A DNA stretch of 64,000 bases from Aldehydirespirator sp028819505 (GTDB lineage: Bacteria; Actinomycetota; Acidimicrobiia; Acidimicrobiales; Aldehydirespiratoraceae), in assembly GCA_965207755.1 (NCBI GenBank), contig OZ242297.1:620001-684000 (forward strand), read 5' to 3'. Both the position numbers and the translations under genes were made by a program. Positions within the stretch are counted from its first letter, which is position 1; every line of letters begins with the position of its first letter. Of the stretch, positions 42,711-51,026 are shown in pieces. Under the pieces are notes generated by a model that saw only the letters and a list, made by a program, of their open reading frames with translations, made no database searches and had not been told where the DNA came from.

Positions 42711-42973
42711 AGGACCACTGATCGTTTGAGCACATCACGCTCCATCTCCAGCTCGGCGCAGCGCTTGCGCAGCCGAACCAGCTCGGCGCGCTCGTCGCCG
42801 TCGAGGCGCTCGCCTGAGCGCTCGGCGCGGTCCTTGCGGACCCAGTTGCCCAAGGTGCCCGCGCCGATCCCCAGCTCGCGGGCCACATCAGTGACCGATC
42901 TGCGAGTCTCCAGGACGATCCGCACAGCACCCGCCTTGAACTCAGGGTCGTACTGTCGTCGTATCTCAGACAT
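42686..42973 (-). CDS. IS3 transposase OrfA (helix-turn-helix)
   Basis: 95 residues, MSEIRRQYDPEFKAGAVRIV. Transposase_8 type HTH (SVTDVARELGIGAGTLGNWV) followed by a leucine-zipper helix (AELVRLRKRCAELEMERDVL). It binds the element ends and supplies the first part of the OrfAB fusion. Confidence 0.92.
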   Translation of the reverse strand: MSEIRRQYDPEFKAGAVRIVLETRRSVTDVARELGIGAGTLGNWVRKDRAERSGERLDGDERAELVRLRKRCAELEMERDVLKRSVVLWVKEATR

Positions 42974-43080
42974 GGCATCTCCTCTTAGACGATGCCTCCA
43001 AGATCAGGGGGGATGCTCAACCCTTCTGCCTACTGCGGCTAACGTCGCGCGGGATTGTTTGGAGCGGACGGCGCAGGCAA

Positions 43081-43998
43081 GTGAGTACGGACGGGGTCGA
43101 GACGGCCAGCGCGGCCGATTACTGGGTTGACCGGGTCCGGTCGATCAGGCGCTTCACGCGTCGCGACAAGGATGCCCGAGCCCCGTACAAGCCGCTGCTG
43201 CTGTTGTGGCTGATCGGCCGGGTGGCCGGCGGGCAGCCTGCAACGGTGTCGTTCAGGGAGGCTGAACTCGAACTGAAGCTGCTGATGCACAGGTACCGCC
43301 TGGGCCGCAGTGTTCGGGTCGGCTTCCCGTTCGTGTACCTGGGGACGAGCCCGGAGCTGTGGAAGGTGGAGGACTCCGGCGGCAACGACGTGTCCAAGAT
43401 GCCCCAGGCCACCAAGGAGAGTCCGGTCTTCCTGCGTACGGAAGCGGTCGGTGCGCTTGCGCCCGAGTTCGAGTTGGCCCTGCACGATCCCCAGATCCGG
43501 TCGCGGGTGGTGAACGCGCTGCTGCGCATGGAGTTCCCCGAGACGCTGCACGAGGAGATCCTGCAAGAGGTCAACCTCGGTCATTTGGTGGCAGCCGAGC
43601 AGTCCCCGCGGGATCCGCGCTTCAAGAGCACGGTGCTGCGGGCCTACGAGGATCGGTGCTCGTTCTGCGGTTACGACTTGCGTCTGGGCGGGTCGCCGGT
43701 GGGGATCGACGCCGCCCATGTCCAGATGCGCTCCAAGGGCGGGCCGGACCGCATCGAGAACGGGCTAGCGCTATGCGTCCAGCATCATCGCCTGTTCGAT
43801 TCAGGTGCCCTGGGACTGGATCAAGACCACCGCATACTCGTCAGCGAGCATCTCAACCTGAGCGACCAGGATTCCGCTGCCCTCATCAGAGGCCTGGTCG
43901 GTCACCTGATTCGCCGGCCGCTGCGCAGGTATCGCCTCCCCGCGGCCGAACACATCGACTGGCACAACAAGAACCTGTTCAAGCACCCCGCCAGATAG
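43081..43998 (+). CDS. HNH restriction enzyme, phosphorothioate-sensing type
   Basis: 305 residues. The N-terminal half starts as in sulfur-binding-domain restriction enzymes of the ScoMcrA kind: RDKDARAPYKPLLLLWLIGR, later RVGFPFVYLGTSPELWKV. The C-terminal HNH nuclease has CSFCGYDLRLGGSPVGIDAA, then HVQMRSKGGPDRIENGLALC and QHHRLFD. Known relatives cut DNA bearing phosphorothioate linkages (type IV restriction). It lies beside a Dnd-like modification locus but points the opposite way and is cut off from former upstream DNA by the IS3 element. GTG 43081 is the start; no strong ribosome site is visible, so expression may have changed. Whether it attacks or reads the local mark is unknown. Confidence 0.75.
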   Translation: MSTDGVETASAADYWVDRVRSIRRFTRRDKDARAPYKPLLLLWLIGRVAGGQPATVSFREAELELKLLMHRYRLGRSVRVGFPFVYLGTSPELWKVEDSGGNDVSKMPQATKESPVFLRTEAVGALAPEFELALHDPQIRSRVVNALLRMEFPETLHEEILQEVNLGHLVAAEQSPRDPRFKSTVLRAYEDRCSFCGYDLRLGGSPVGIDAAHVQMRSKGGPDRIENGLALCVQHHRLFDSGALGLDQDHRILVSEHLNLSDQDSAALIRGLVGHLIRRPLRRYRLPAAEHIDWHNKNLFKHPAR

Positions 43999-44038
43999 CA
44001 GTGGCGCGCTCCGGGCACGGCGGTGCGCAGCAGCGGCG

Positions 44039-44353
44039 CTACCGCCTGATCCGCGCCCTGCCGCGGTCGTGGCAGGCCGGGTTGCCGCGAATCCAGGGCA
44101 CCGACCGGGTTCGGCGCAGGTCGGCGCAGGCGCGCCGGGCGGCCGCGTGGCTGACGAGACGGCGAAGTCCCTGTCCGGCCGCGACTGCTGGCTGGTGACG
44201 GGCGACCTGTGCGGTCAGTGCTGTGAAGGCCGCGTAGTAGGCCGTCGAGACGGCCCGACGCAGTCGGGGCTTGCGTGGCCGGCCCCGACCGGCGGGCACC
44301 AGGTGGTGCGCCGCCTCCAGCAATCCGGCTGCGTCGAGGTCGGTCGATGCCAT
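44039..44353 (-). CDS. HEPN-like toxin, shortened at the end
   Basis: 104 residues: MASTDLDAAGLLEAAHHLVP, RLRRAVSTAYYAAFTALTAQ, GLRRLVSHAAARRACADL. This is a small HEPN-type helical domain; the VSTAYYA helix is the clearest match. The last part (TRSVPWIRGNPACHDRGR) is out of line with the C-terminal half seen in the 40090-40348 remnant (FARLFESLYVQRGLADYD), so this copy also seems cut. It begins 6 nt after its partner gene. HEPN proteins with a small partner are usually RNase toxins; if truncated, it may be inactive. Confidence 0.55.
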   Translation of the reverse strand: MASTDLDAAGLLEAAHHLVPAGRGRPRKPRLRRAVSTAYYAAFTALTAQVARHQPAVAAGQGLRRLVSHAAARRACADLRRTRSVPWIRGNPACHDRGRARIRR

Positions 44354-44359
44354 GGCCTT

Positions 44360-44674
44360 TCAGGCGGGTTGCAGCCTCGCGCCGCGCTGGTGGACGGGCT
44401 CGCGCACCTCGTCGGGCGTGCGGAACAGGCAGTGAGCGGTGCCCGACTCGCCTACCCTGTCGCGTGTCCGCTCCCGGTATAGGTCGAGCATGTCCGGCGG
44501 CCACTGATCCCCCGCAGGCTCTGGGACCTCCCAAGTCACGAGCACGATCCAGCTGTCGGCGTAGTCGTAGTCCGGCTCGAACGAGACGTACCGGACGCGG
44601 GCCGCGTCGCCTTCCGAGCGGAGAGCCGTGTTGAGAGCCTGTAGGCCCTTGAGTGCCTGCTTGTAGAACTCCAT
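44360..44674 (-). CDS. Partner of HEPN-like gene (possible antitoxin)
   Basis: 104 residues from ATG 44674, MEFYKQALKGLQALNTALRS. The middle is strand-rich (YVSFEPDYDYADSWIVLVTW) and acidic; no known antitoxin fold was recognised. Copies of its N-terminus (40348) and tail (39335-39400) stand before the two decayed HEPN remnants, so gene and neighbour move together as a module. Stops 6 nt before the HEPN start. A longer frame from 44716 is possible but lacks similarity to the other copies. Confidence 0.55.
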   Translation of the reverse strand: MEFYKQALKGLQALNTALRSEGDAARVRYVSFEPDYDYADSWIVLVTWEVPEPAGDQWPPDMLDLYRERTRDRVGESGTAHCLFRTPDEVREPVHQRGARLQPA

Positions 44675-44843
44675 ACCTTGAATATGCATGAAATAGCTGT
44701 CACAGCACCGCTCCAACCGGGAGTTTGCTCGTCCATCGCCACCAAAGTGCCCGGACCCGGACGGGCTCTCGCGGACAGGGTGCGGACAATGGCGGAGATC
44801 GAGGAACGACCGGTCGCCTCCGCACGGCGCCTGGCTGGGCGGT

Positions 44844-46484
44844 TCAGGGGTCTAGGAACTCTTGCGCCGTCTCGGGGCGGTGCCGGAGGGTTTCGATGAG
44901 GTGCTCGAAGGTCATCTCCTTGCGGTCTAGCAAGGGTTGGAGACGGTCTTCCACGGTGTTGGTGCAGGTCAGATAGTGAACTGTGACCGGCTTGCGCTGG
45001 CCGATGCGCACCACCCGGTCGACCGCCTGGGAGTTGGTCGACGGGTTCCACCAGCGATTCAGGAGGACCACCCTGTTCGCTTCGGTGAGCGTGAGGCCCT
45101 CGCTGGCAACGCGAGTGGATGCGAGCAGCACCCAGCAATCGGGGTGGGTCTTGAAGCGATGCACCGACCGCTTCCGTTGATCGAGCGACTGTTCGCCGGT
45201 CAACATCGCGGCGATATTGCCATGTGAGGCTGTGAGTCTTTTGTGCAGTTGCCGAAGAGGGTCAAGCATGTAGGAGAACACGACGGCCTTGTAGCCGTCG
45301 GCCACGGCAGACTCGATTAGTTCCTCCGCGCGGTCGAGCTTGGAGCTCTCGCCTGTTTCGGGGTCGATGTCACAGATGGACCGCAGCCGGCTAAACAGGG
45401 CCAAGTACCCCTCTTCGGAGCGGCGCCCAATGGACGACAGGGCCGCATTGTAGGCGTCACGCTGCGCGGGATGAAGGCTGACGGTCTCGATGTGCTCCGT
45501 CGCCTCGGGCAGCTCCGGGAGAACGAGGTCCTTGGTACGACGCAGCAGGTAGGGCCGAGCACGAGCGCGCATCGCGTCGATGCCGTGGCGGTGGTCGTCG
45601 ATGGCGAACCGGCGGGGCTCAAGCAGCGACAGCAGGCAGGCGAGATCCTGCGCGTCGCGTTCCACGGGCGTGCCGGTAAGGGCCCACACTCGCGGTGCGG
45701 CTATCCGGCGCATCGCCTGGTGTGCGAGCGACTCGGCCTTGCGGAGACGGTGGGCCTCATCGGCAACGATGAGATCGGGAGGCTGGCCTTGTAGGTCATC
45801 CCAGAGGCCGCGTAGGTCCTCGTAGCTCGCGAGCAGGACATGAGCCCGTGCCACGGCACCGCGCCAACTCGCCGGAGTGAAGGTGCGGTTGGTGAACTGC
45901 AGCCGTTGTGTGATCAGCTCAGGTGCCCACTGGTCGGCCTCAGCCAGCCAGTTCGCCAGCAACGTCCCGGGCGCAACGACGAGACAAGCCTCGATACGGC
46001 CATAGCGGTACAGGCGTCGGACGGCGCCGATGACCTGGATGGTCTTGCCGAGCCCCATGTCGTCGGCGAGGATCGCCTTCGGAGTCCGCAGCAACCAAGC
46101 CACCCCCTCTCGTTGGAACGGATAGAGGTCGTCCTTGACCCCCGGCGGCAGCAGCAAGGGCAGCACCCTCCGCAGCCGCCGATCACAGTTCCGCTCCTTC
46201 CCCGGCCTCGGATCGAAGGTCAATGTCAGCGGCTCGGGCGCCGTTGCGCGAAGACGGCGAGCGAGACCGCTGTTCCAGGTCGTCAGTGACTCGGCAGCGC
46301 TCCGAAGCCGAGTGCTTCGGGTAGCTGAACTACGCGGAGCGAGAGCGATCTCGAACCGGCTGACATCGCCGGTAGTGGTTGTGAGCGACGCAGAGAACTG
46401 GATGGACTTCACAGCCTCAGCCCCTATGGTAGATGGCGGTGCAAACGCCGCTGCATCTGGATCAGGCAACCACACCCGCTTCAA
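44844..46484 (-). CDS. SNF2-family helicase of modification operon
   Basis: 546 residues, a compact SNF2/Swi2 helicase: Walker A ILADDMGLGKTIQVIG near residue 141, VADEAHRLRKAES near 243, ALTGTPVERDAQDL, VASEGLTLTEANRVVLLNRW and QAVDRVVRIGQRKPV near 490. It moves along or remodels duplex DNA with ATP. It starts with TTG 46484 (GTG 46475 is an alternative), overlapping the DGQHR gene by 23 nt, so the two are co-translated. It ends the operon that starts with the DUF4007 gene. SNF2 proteins in such loci usually belong to the restriction arm; the target here is unknown. Confidence 0.85.
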   Translation of the reverse strand: MKRVWLPDPDAAAFAPPSTIGAEAVKSIQFSASLTTTTGDVSRFEIALAPRSSATRSTRLRSAAESLTTWNSGLARRLRATAPEPLTLTFDPRPGKERNCDRRLRRVLPLLLPPGVKDDLYPFQREGVAWLLRTPKAILADDMGLGKTIQVIGAVRRLYRYGRIEACLVVAPGTLLANWLAEADQWAPELITQRLQFTNRTFTPASWRGAVARAHVLLASYEDLRGLWDDLQGQPPDLIVADEAHRLRKAESLAHQAMRRIAAPRVWALTGTPVERDAQDLACLLSLLEPRRFAIDDHRHGIDAMRARARPYLLRRTKDLVLPELPEATEHIETVSLHPAQRDAYNAALSSIGRRSEEGYLALFSRLRSICDIDPETGESSKLDRAEELIESAVADGYKAVVFSYMLDPLRQLHKRLTASHGNIAAMLTGEQSLDQRKRSVHRFKTHPDCWVLLASTRVASEGLTLTEANRVVLLNRWWNPSTNSQAVDRVVRIGQRKPVTVHYLTCTNTVEDRLQPLLDRKEMTFEHLIETLRHRPETAQEFLDP

Positions 46485-47874
46485 TCTCGGACCACAGCTT
46501 CTTCGATTCGCTGGCAGCAGAGGCGGGAATGTAGATATGCCACAGGCCGCGCAGACCGCCCTCTCCGCTGATCTCCTCTTCGGTTAAGGGGTCCACCCCG
46601 CACTGCCAGCGGACGACGCGCTCCATCAGCTGCATACGTTGCTTTCGGCCCTCGTTTGCGATCCGCCATGATGTTCCGGCGTCATCGGTTGGAACCAGCA
46701 TGACGTACTTCCATGGCGGATGATGGGCGTCCCAACTCACCGTTCTAAGCGGGAAGAGGGCCTCGCAGGCCTGTTCCTCTGTCATGGAACCTTCTGGACC
46801 CGATTCTGGCAAGAGCGCGTCGTCGAGAAGCGCCCTGGCCAAGTCGGCCAACATGACTTGAACAACCGGCCAGAACAAGACACAGTCCTGTGAGGCATCC
46901 GGGTCGTCTCGATGCTCAGGGGGGCGATGGTCTCGCATCTGTCTTCCATCCTCGTGAAGGATCGGCAGGATCTCAATGAGGGCGTTCCAGTAGGTGATCA
47001 GTTCCGCTTCTAGAGCATCGATCTCCTCATCAGGGGGACGGAACCTCCTGTAGACGGTCAAGTTCTCATGCTCGATACCCCACCCCCCATTGCGTCTATG
47101 CCTGCTTGAGAGCAGACCAACGTTGAGGTCATATAGGACTTCCAGCGTTGAAAAAAATGACAGTCCGGGTCGGAGATTCTTTCCGGGCTCCATGAGAATG
47201 CGTCCGCTCTCAAACTCGGAGTCGCTGGCGCTGCGAAAGAACGGGTGTTCAGCTACCAGGCGCCTAGTCACGATAGCTAGGGCATCGTCCTCATCCATGA
47301 TGATGCTGTCATACCGAGACATCGACTTTGCATATCGGTTCAGATGGCCGAAGAGCCTTCGATACCGCACGATGAATTCTGTCGTGTCTTCGAGTTGCTG
47401 CGGTGTGACGATCAGCACGCTGACCTCCTCATCACGAAAGTGCTTGGGCGGTCGGAAGTCAGTCGTGTTGTCAAGGAGGTTGCGGATGGCTGCGAGCCGG
47501 TGCTGGCCATCAAGAGCGTAGTAGTTCTCCGTTCCGTCGAAAGTGAGGACGCCAAAGGCATCGGTGAGCCGTTCTCCAAGCAGTTCGAACCTGGGATCCT
47601 CCTCAAGGCTCACCGCGTGCCACTTGGGATCGCCACCGAGCGCGGCCACCACGATGGCCCCGAAGAAGCGATCTTCGTGACGAGCAAGGTACCTGGCGAT
47701 CTCGTCAGTTGCCCGGTTCAGTTTGAGGCTACGCTGGATCGCTTCTGACAACTGCGTCGGCCCGTGGATCTCCTCAGCGTAACGGATGTTCTGGGCTATC
47801 TCAACCATCGACATCCTCACCAGGTAGTATCGCCAGCGACCCATGCGGGCCTGTACTGCAGGATATATCTGCAT
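46462..47874 (-). CDS. DGQHR-domain protein (DndB type)
   Basis: 470 residues. The hallmark NYYALDGQHRLAAIRNLL is near residue 122, with FFGAIVVAALGGDPKW before it and VSVLIVTPQQLEDTTEFI after it, as in DndB/DGQHR proteins. DndB controls the Dnd sulfur-modification operon or stabilises the marked DNA; whether that holds here is inference. The gene is AT-richer than its neighbours (for example 47080-47700), a sign of separate origin. GAAAGG 8 nt before ATG 47874 supports the start. It follows the GIY-YIG gene by 22 nt. Confidence 0.8.
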   Translation of the reverse strand: MQIYPAVQARMGRWRYYLVRMSMVEIAQNIRYAEEIHGPTQLSEAIQRSLKLNRATDEIARYLARHEDRFFGAIVVAALGGDPKWHAVSLEEDPRFELLGERLTDAFGVLTFDGTENYYALDGQHRLAAIRNLLDNTTDFRPPKHFRDEEVSVLIVTPQQLEDTTEFIVRYRRLFGHLNRYAKSMSRYDSIIMDEDDALAIVTRRLVAEHPFFRSASDSEFESGRILMEPGKNLRPGLSFFSTLEVLYDLNVGLLSSRHRRNGGWGIEHENLTVYRRFRPPDEEIDALEAELITYWNALIEILPILHEDGRQMRDHRPPEHRDDPDASQDCVLFWPVVQVMLADLARALLDDALLPESGPEGSMTEEQACEALFPLRTVSWDAHHPPWKYVMLVPTDDAGTSWRIANEGRKQRMQLMERVVRWQCGVDPLTEEEISGEGGLRGLWHIYIPASAASESKKLWSEIEAGVVA

Positions 47875-47896
47875 GGTTTTGCCTTTCTGTTGCGCT

Positions 47897-48376
47897 TCAG
47901 GCGGGTACTGCTTGTTTTATTCTTCCGGTCACCGGTTGACCAGTGGGGATGACTCGATTCGCAGGTGGGTTGAGCACGCTCACAAGAATGTGTTCGGCAC
48001 GGTTGAGCCATCCGGTTTCGAGTGACATTGAGTAAGCCTCTGGTACTTGAGCGAAGGAAAAGCGGAGTCTTCCGAAGATCAGGCGAAATTGGTTGATTCG
48101 ATCGTTGGGAGTCTTGAGCACAGCCCAGTTGAGGAATCGCTGTCGTAAATTGATCGACTGACCGACGTACAAGACGCCGGACACTTCGATTGGAAGCGAA
48201 TAAGTGTCGGAGAGGAACTTCGGGAAGGTATGAAGGATATAGACACCTGCCTCTTCTGGAATACCGTTCTTGTACCTCGGATGAAGCCAGCGTGAGTGCC
48301 ATGTGCAACCCTGCAACGCAAGGTTGACCTGGCGCCATTCATTCCCGTCGAGGGACCATCCGCTAGCGTGCGCCAT
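47897..48376 (-). CDS. GIY-YIG nuclease-like protein
   Basis: 159 residues. GVYILHTFP (GIY strand) and VLYVGQSINLRQRFLNW (YIG strand plus catalytic Arg) are followed by NRAEHILVSVLNPPANRV, which holds the metal-binding Glu and the terminal Asn expected of a GIY-YIG nuclease. One domain with a short N-terminal extension (WHSRWLHPRYKNGIPEEA). It starts 4 nt after the stop of the large HTH gene, so it belongs to the operon. It may cut unmodified or foreign DNA. AT-rich like the DGQHR gene next to it. Confidence 0.8.
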   Translation of the reverse strand: MAHASGWSLDGNEWRQVNLALQGCTWHSRWLHPRYKNGIPEEAGVYILHTFPKFLSDTYSLPIEVSGVLYVGQSINLRQRFLNWAVLKTPNDRINQFRLIFGRLRFSFAQVPEAYSMSLETGWLNRAEHILVSVLNPPANRVIPTGQPVTGRIKQAVPA

Positions 48377-48380
48377 ATGC

Positions 48381-51026
48381 TCAGCAACTCCTCGCGTTGG
48401 GGTCCTGCTCGGTTGTTGGGGCCAGCTTTGCGGTGAGCGGCGCAGCGGGGGTTACGCCGCTCTGAGTTTCGATCAGCAGGACTCCAGGGGCAGGCCCAGT
48501 CGCGGGTCGCGGATGGTGCTTCGGAGAGGAGCCTCCAAGCGTCACGTTGAGGTCGAAGGATACTTCCGAGGGGCTGTGGATGATCAGGCTGACGAGATCA
48601 CCCTCCCCGGCCTCGAGTGCCCGGATCGCCGGACTCAACCGACCGATCTCCGGGCCGTGAATGGAGGTCTTTCGCCAGATGACGGAGATGTCCTGACAAC
48701 CGTGAGGTGAACGGACCGAAGCGGAGGCTCGAGTTCCGAAGTTGCACCCCAAGGTGGCTGCCACTTCGGGAGGAACACCATGAAGGCTGTAACCCTCCCG
48801 ATGTCGCCCGTAGACACGGAACGTCCAGTACGGGTCGCCCATGTCGTCGTGCCCGTCGATCACATCCTCGAGGCGTCCAAGCCCTATGCCTGGGTCGGTG
48901 ACCTCGGTCACCCACCCGTATTCCACTCTGAATGCGGGTGTGTTCAGGAAGGCCCATACACTGCCTTCGCTGACGCCGAAGAAGCGGGGTAACTCGTCGA
49001 GAACGCGATTGAGGCGTGTGGAGCCGCCGTCCTCGTTGATGCGTTGGACGATCTCGGCAGGAATGCCCTCGTACACGTCGTCGATCCACTCGCGAAGGCC
49101 CCAGCGGGTCTTGTCGGCGCGGGCGACCGAGGGTAGGTTCGACAACGCTCCGGCCACCTGCTTCTCGGTCAGGCCCCCTATCTCGGCGATCTCGGCTTTG
49201 GTGGCGGGGGCTCCCAGTTTGAGCAGTGACGCCTTCGCGCGAGCGCGATGAGTGTCACGCAGGGCGACCTGCCCCGACAGTCGCGGCCATCCGATCCACC
49301 GGACCAGCGAGTCCGCATCGTCACGCAGTTCGGGGCCCATCTGCTCATGGAGAAGTTCGTCGTCGATCAAGCCCGCATCGTCGGCCATGTCGCCGCTACG
49401 GGCCGTGATGTCGATGGCCGTCCTGGCAGCGCTGGAACTCAAGCAGAGATCCTCGCGGCATCTGTAGTCGAGCCGGCTCTCTAGCATTCGTCGCGTCGTT
49501 TCCAGGCTGTGCTCTTGGATGTCAATGCTGGAGGCGTCTGATTCTGAGGATGGAAGGAGTTCCGCCACGACGTTCTCGATCTCAAGGCGAGTGGTCGCCA
49601 CCCCAAGACGCTCGGACGCGACCAGCGACAACAGCCCCAGTGCCGGACCCGCCGCTTCCTCCAGCGTCACTCGGACCTGCTTCTCGAGTTGGCGGATGCG
49701 TTCCCGCGACAGCCCCGCCAATCCCGCGATCTCTTCGAGCGATTTCGGTGCGCTTGCAGCCACACGCTCCAGCGCCACTAGGCGCCTCGTTCCCGACATG
49801 CGTCCCAGACAGGCATCGACGGCTGCGACTGCTCGGTCTGCGAGGCGCGGGGCATCGTCATCAAGCGGCACCTCGGCGAGCGCCGAGTCCGCCGCAGCCG
49901 CGCTGATCAGATCCGACAGGTCGAGTCTTAACAGATCGCCTAGATTTGTCGCGCCTCGCAGCTCGCAGGCGGCCGCAACCACGAGTTCCGCCGCATCGCA
50001 GGTCAAAGCTGTGGATCGGATGGCGAGGCTCCACCGGGGAAGGACTGCCGCTAGGAGTTCTGCCACATCAGAAGACGCGGCCTCGTCGTGAGTCACAACC
50101 TTGCGGGCGGACGCCGCTGCAGGCCTCGTCGGCTCAGCAGTCGTCGTGGCCGCGCTAGGAGCGGTCGCGTTCACAGAGTCCTCAGGGATACCCTCTGCCG
50201 CTTCGAGCACGCACATGAGGTCGAGAAGCGATGTGATGCCGAAGTTCGGCAGCCTCATCAGGTCCTCGACGGTGCCATTGTCGAGCGTGCCGCGCTCAAG
50301 GCCCCGGCGGACGCAGTTTCGGGTTCGATTGAGCAGCGGTAGGCGGTTCAGAGTGCCGAGACTGAAATCGGGTGGGAGAACTCGGAGCCGCTTCGGCGGC
50401 ATCAGTCGCCGCGCCAAGTCGCGGAGGCCACAACCGCCGTCGCGGTCCAACGGGTCGTCGTAGTGGTCCCAGAAGCCATCAAGGTCGGCGAGACGGCGCA
50501 TCGACGGATAGATACTGGTGAACTCCTTCGCCAGCGGTGTCTCGCCGTGGTTCTCGAAGTACCAGCTGGGCAGCAGCGGCGTCGGCGGCCTGCCCCACGG
50601 CACCCTCGGGCCCTCAGGCGTATATGACGGTGATCCGTCAGCGGGATCCAAATTTCGCGGCTCGGCGGTCGGACCAGCGAGCCGCGAGGACTCGTTTCGA
50701 CGCAGCGCAACCCGCTGAGGGCCCGTGATGACGAGATCGACTGACTGAGCTTGAGCAACTCCCATGCCTTTGAGGGGATCAGCGAGGTTCAGCACGATCG
50801 TTCGTGGAGGGTTGCCCCGCTCCAGGCAGACCTTCAACTTGCGGCAACCGGCGGGATCCTCGACCGCGACACGGGTGAGCGCGCCGGGCTTGCAGCCGAG
50901 GTGGGCGGCGACCTCCCTGGGAAAGGCGGTACGGCGGTTGAATTGAAGGAGAGCCTCCGTGACTCGGAACGTCCACACGGGATTGCCGTCGGTGTCCCTT
51001 CGTACGGGTACGTCCGCGCTGCTCAT
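48381..51026 (-). CDS. Large sigma-4-like HTH protein with duplicated end domains
   Basis: 881 residues. In the middle (about residue 438) stands a clear sigma-70 region-4 helix-turn-helix: SLEEIAGLAGLSRERIRQLE. The two ends carry the same domain: NPVWTFRVTEALLQF with FPREVAAHLGCKPGA (residues about 15-50), and DPYWTFRVYGRHREGYSL with PPEVAATLGCNFGTRA (about 775-815), both followed by a strand-rich stretch. A third HTH-like part (KAEIAEIGGLTEKQVAGAL) lies near 640. It should bind DNA at more than one place; a recognition or regulatory subunit of the modification complex is plausible. ATG 51026 overlaps the PAPS-reductase stop (ATGA). Start of frame at 51611 is antisense noise. Confidence 0.75.
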   Translation of the reverse strand: MSSADVPVRRDTDGNPVWTFRVTEALLQFNRRTAFPREVAAHLGCKPGALTRVAVEDPAGCRKLKVCLERGNPPRTIVLNLADPLKGMGVAQAQSVDLVITGPQRVALRRNESSRLAGPTAEPRNLDPADGSPSYTPEGPRVPWGRPPTPLLPSWYFENHGETPLAKEFTSIYPSMRRLADLDGFWDHYDDPLDRDGGCGLRDLARRLMPPKRLRVLPPDFSLGTLNRLPLLNRTRNCVRRGLERGTLDNGTVEDLMRLPNFGITSLLDLMCVLEAAEGIPEDSVNATAPSAATTTAEPTRPAAASARKVVTHDEAASSDVAELLAAVLPRWSLAIRSTALTCDAAELVVAAACELRGATNLGDLLRLDLSDLISAAAADSALAEVPLDDDAPRLADRAVAAVDACLGRMSGTRRLVALERVAASAPKSLEEIAGLAGLSRERIRQLEKQVRVTLEEAAGPALGLLSLVASERLGVATTRLEIENVVAELLPSSESDASSIDIQEHSLETTRRMLESRLDYRCREDLCLSSSAARTAIDITARSGDMADDAGLIDDELLHEQMGPELRDDADSLVRWIGWPRLSGQVALRDTHRARAKASLLKLGAPATKAEIAEIGGLTEKQVAGALSNLPSVARADKTRWGLREWIDDVYEGIPAEIVQRINEDGGSTRLNRVLDELPRFFGVSEGSVWAFLNTPAFRVEYGWVTEVTDPGIGLGRLEDVIDGHDDMGDPYWTFRVYGRHREGYSLHGVPPEVAATLGCNFGTRASASVRSPHGCQDISVIWRKTSIHGPEIGRLSPAIRALEAGEGDLVSLIIHSPSEVSFDLNVTLGGSSPKHHPRPATGPAPGVLLIETQSGVTPAAPLTAKLAPTTEQDPNARSC

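Larger units (their letters stand above)
41783..43019 (-). mobile_element. Complete IS3-family element with 3-bp target repeat
   Basis: 1237 bp. The ends are inverted repeats of about 24 bp (41783-41806 and 42996-43019), both starting TGAGC-TCCCCCC and containing TCTTGGAG. It is flanked by ACC on both sides (41780-41782, 43020-43022), the 3-bp duplication typical of IS3. Two overlapping frames encode the transposase. An unbroken relative of the target is seen at 40443-40486. The right end lies 61 bp before the HNH gene at 43081. Confidence 0.93.
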
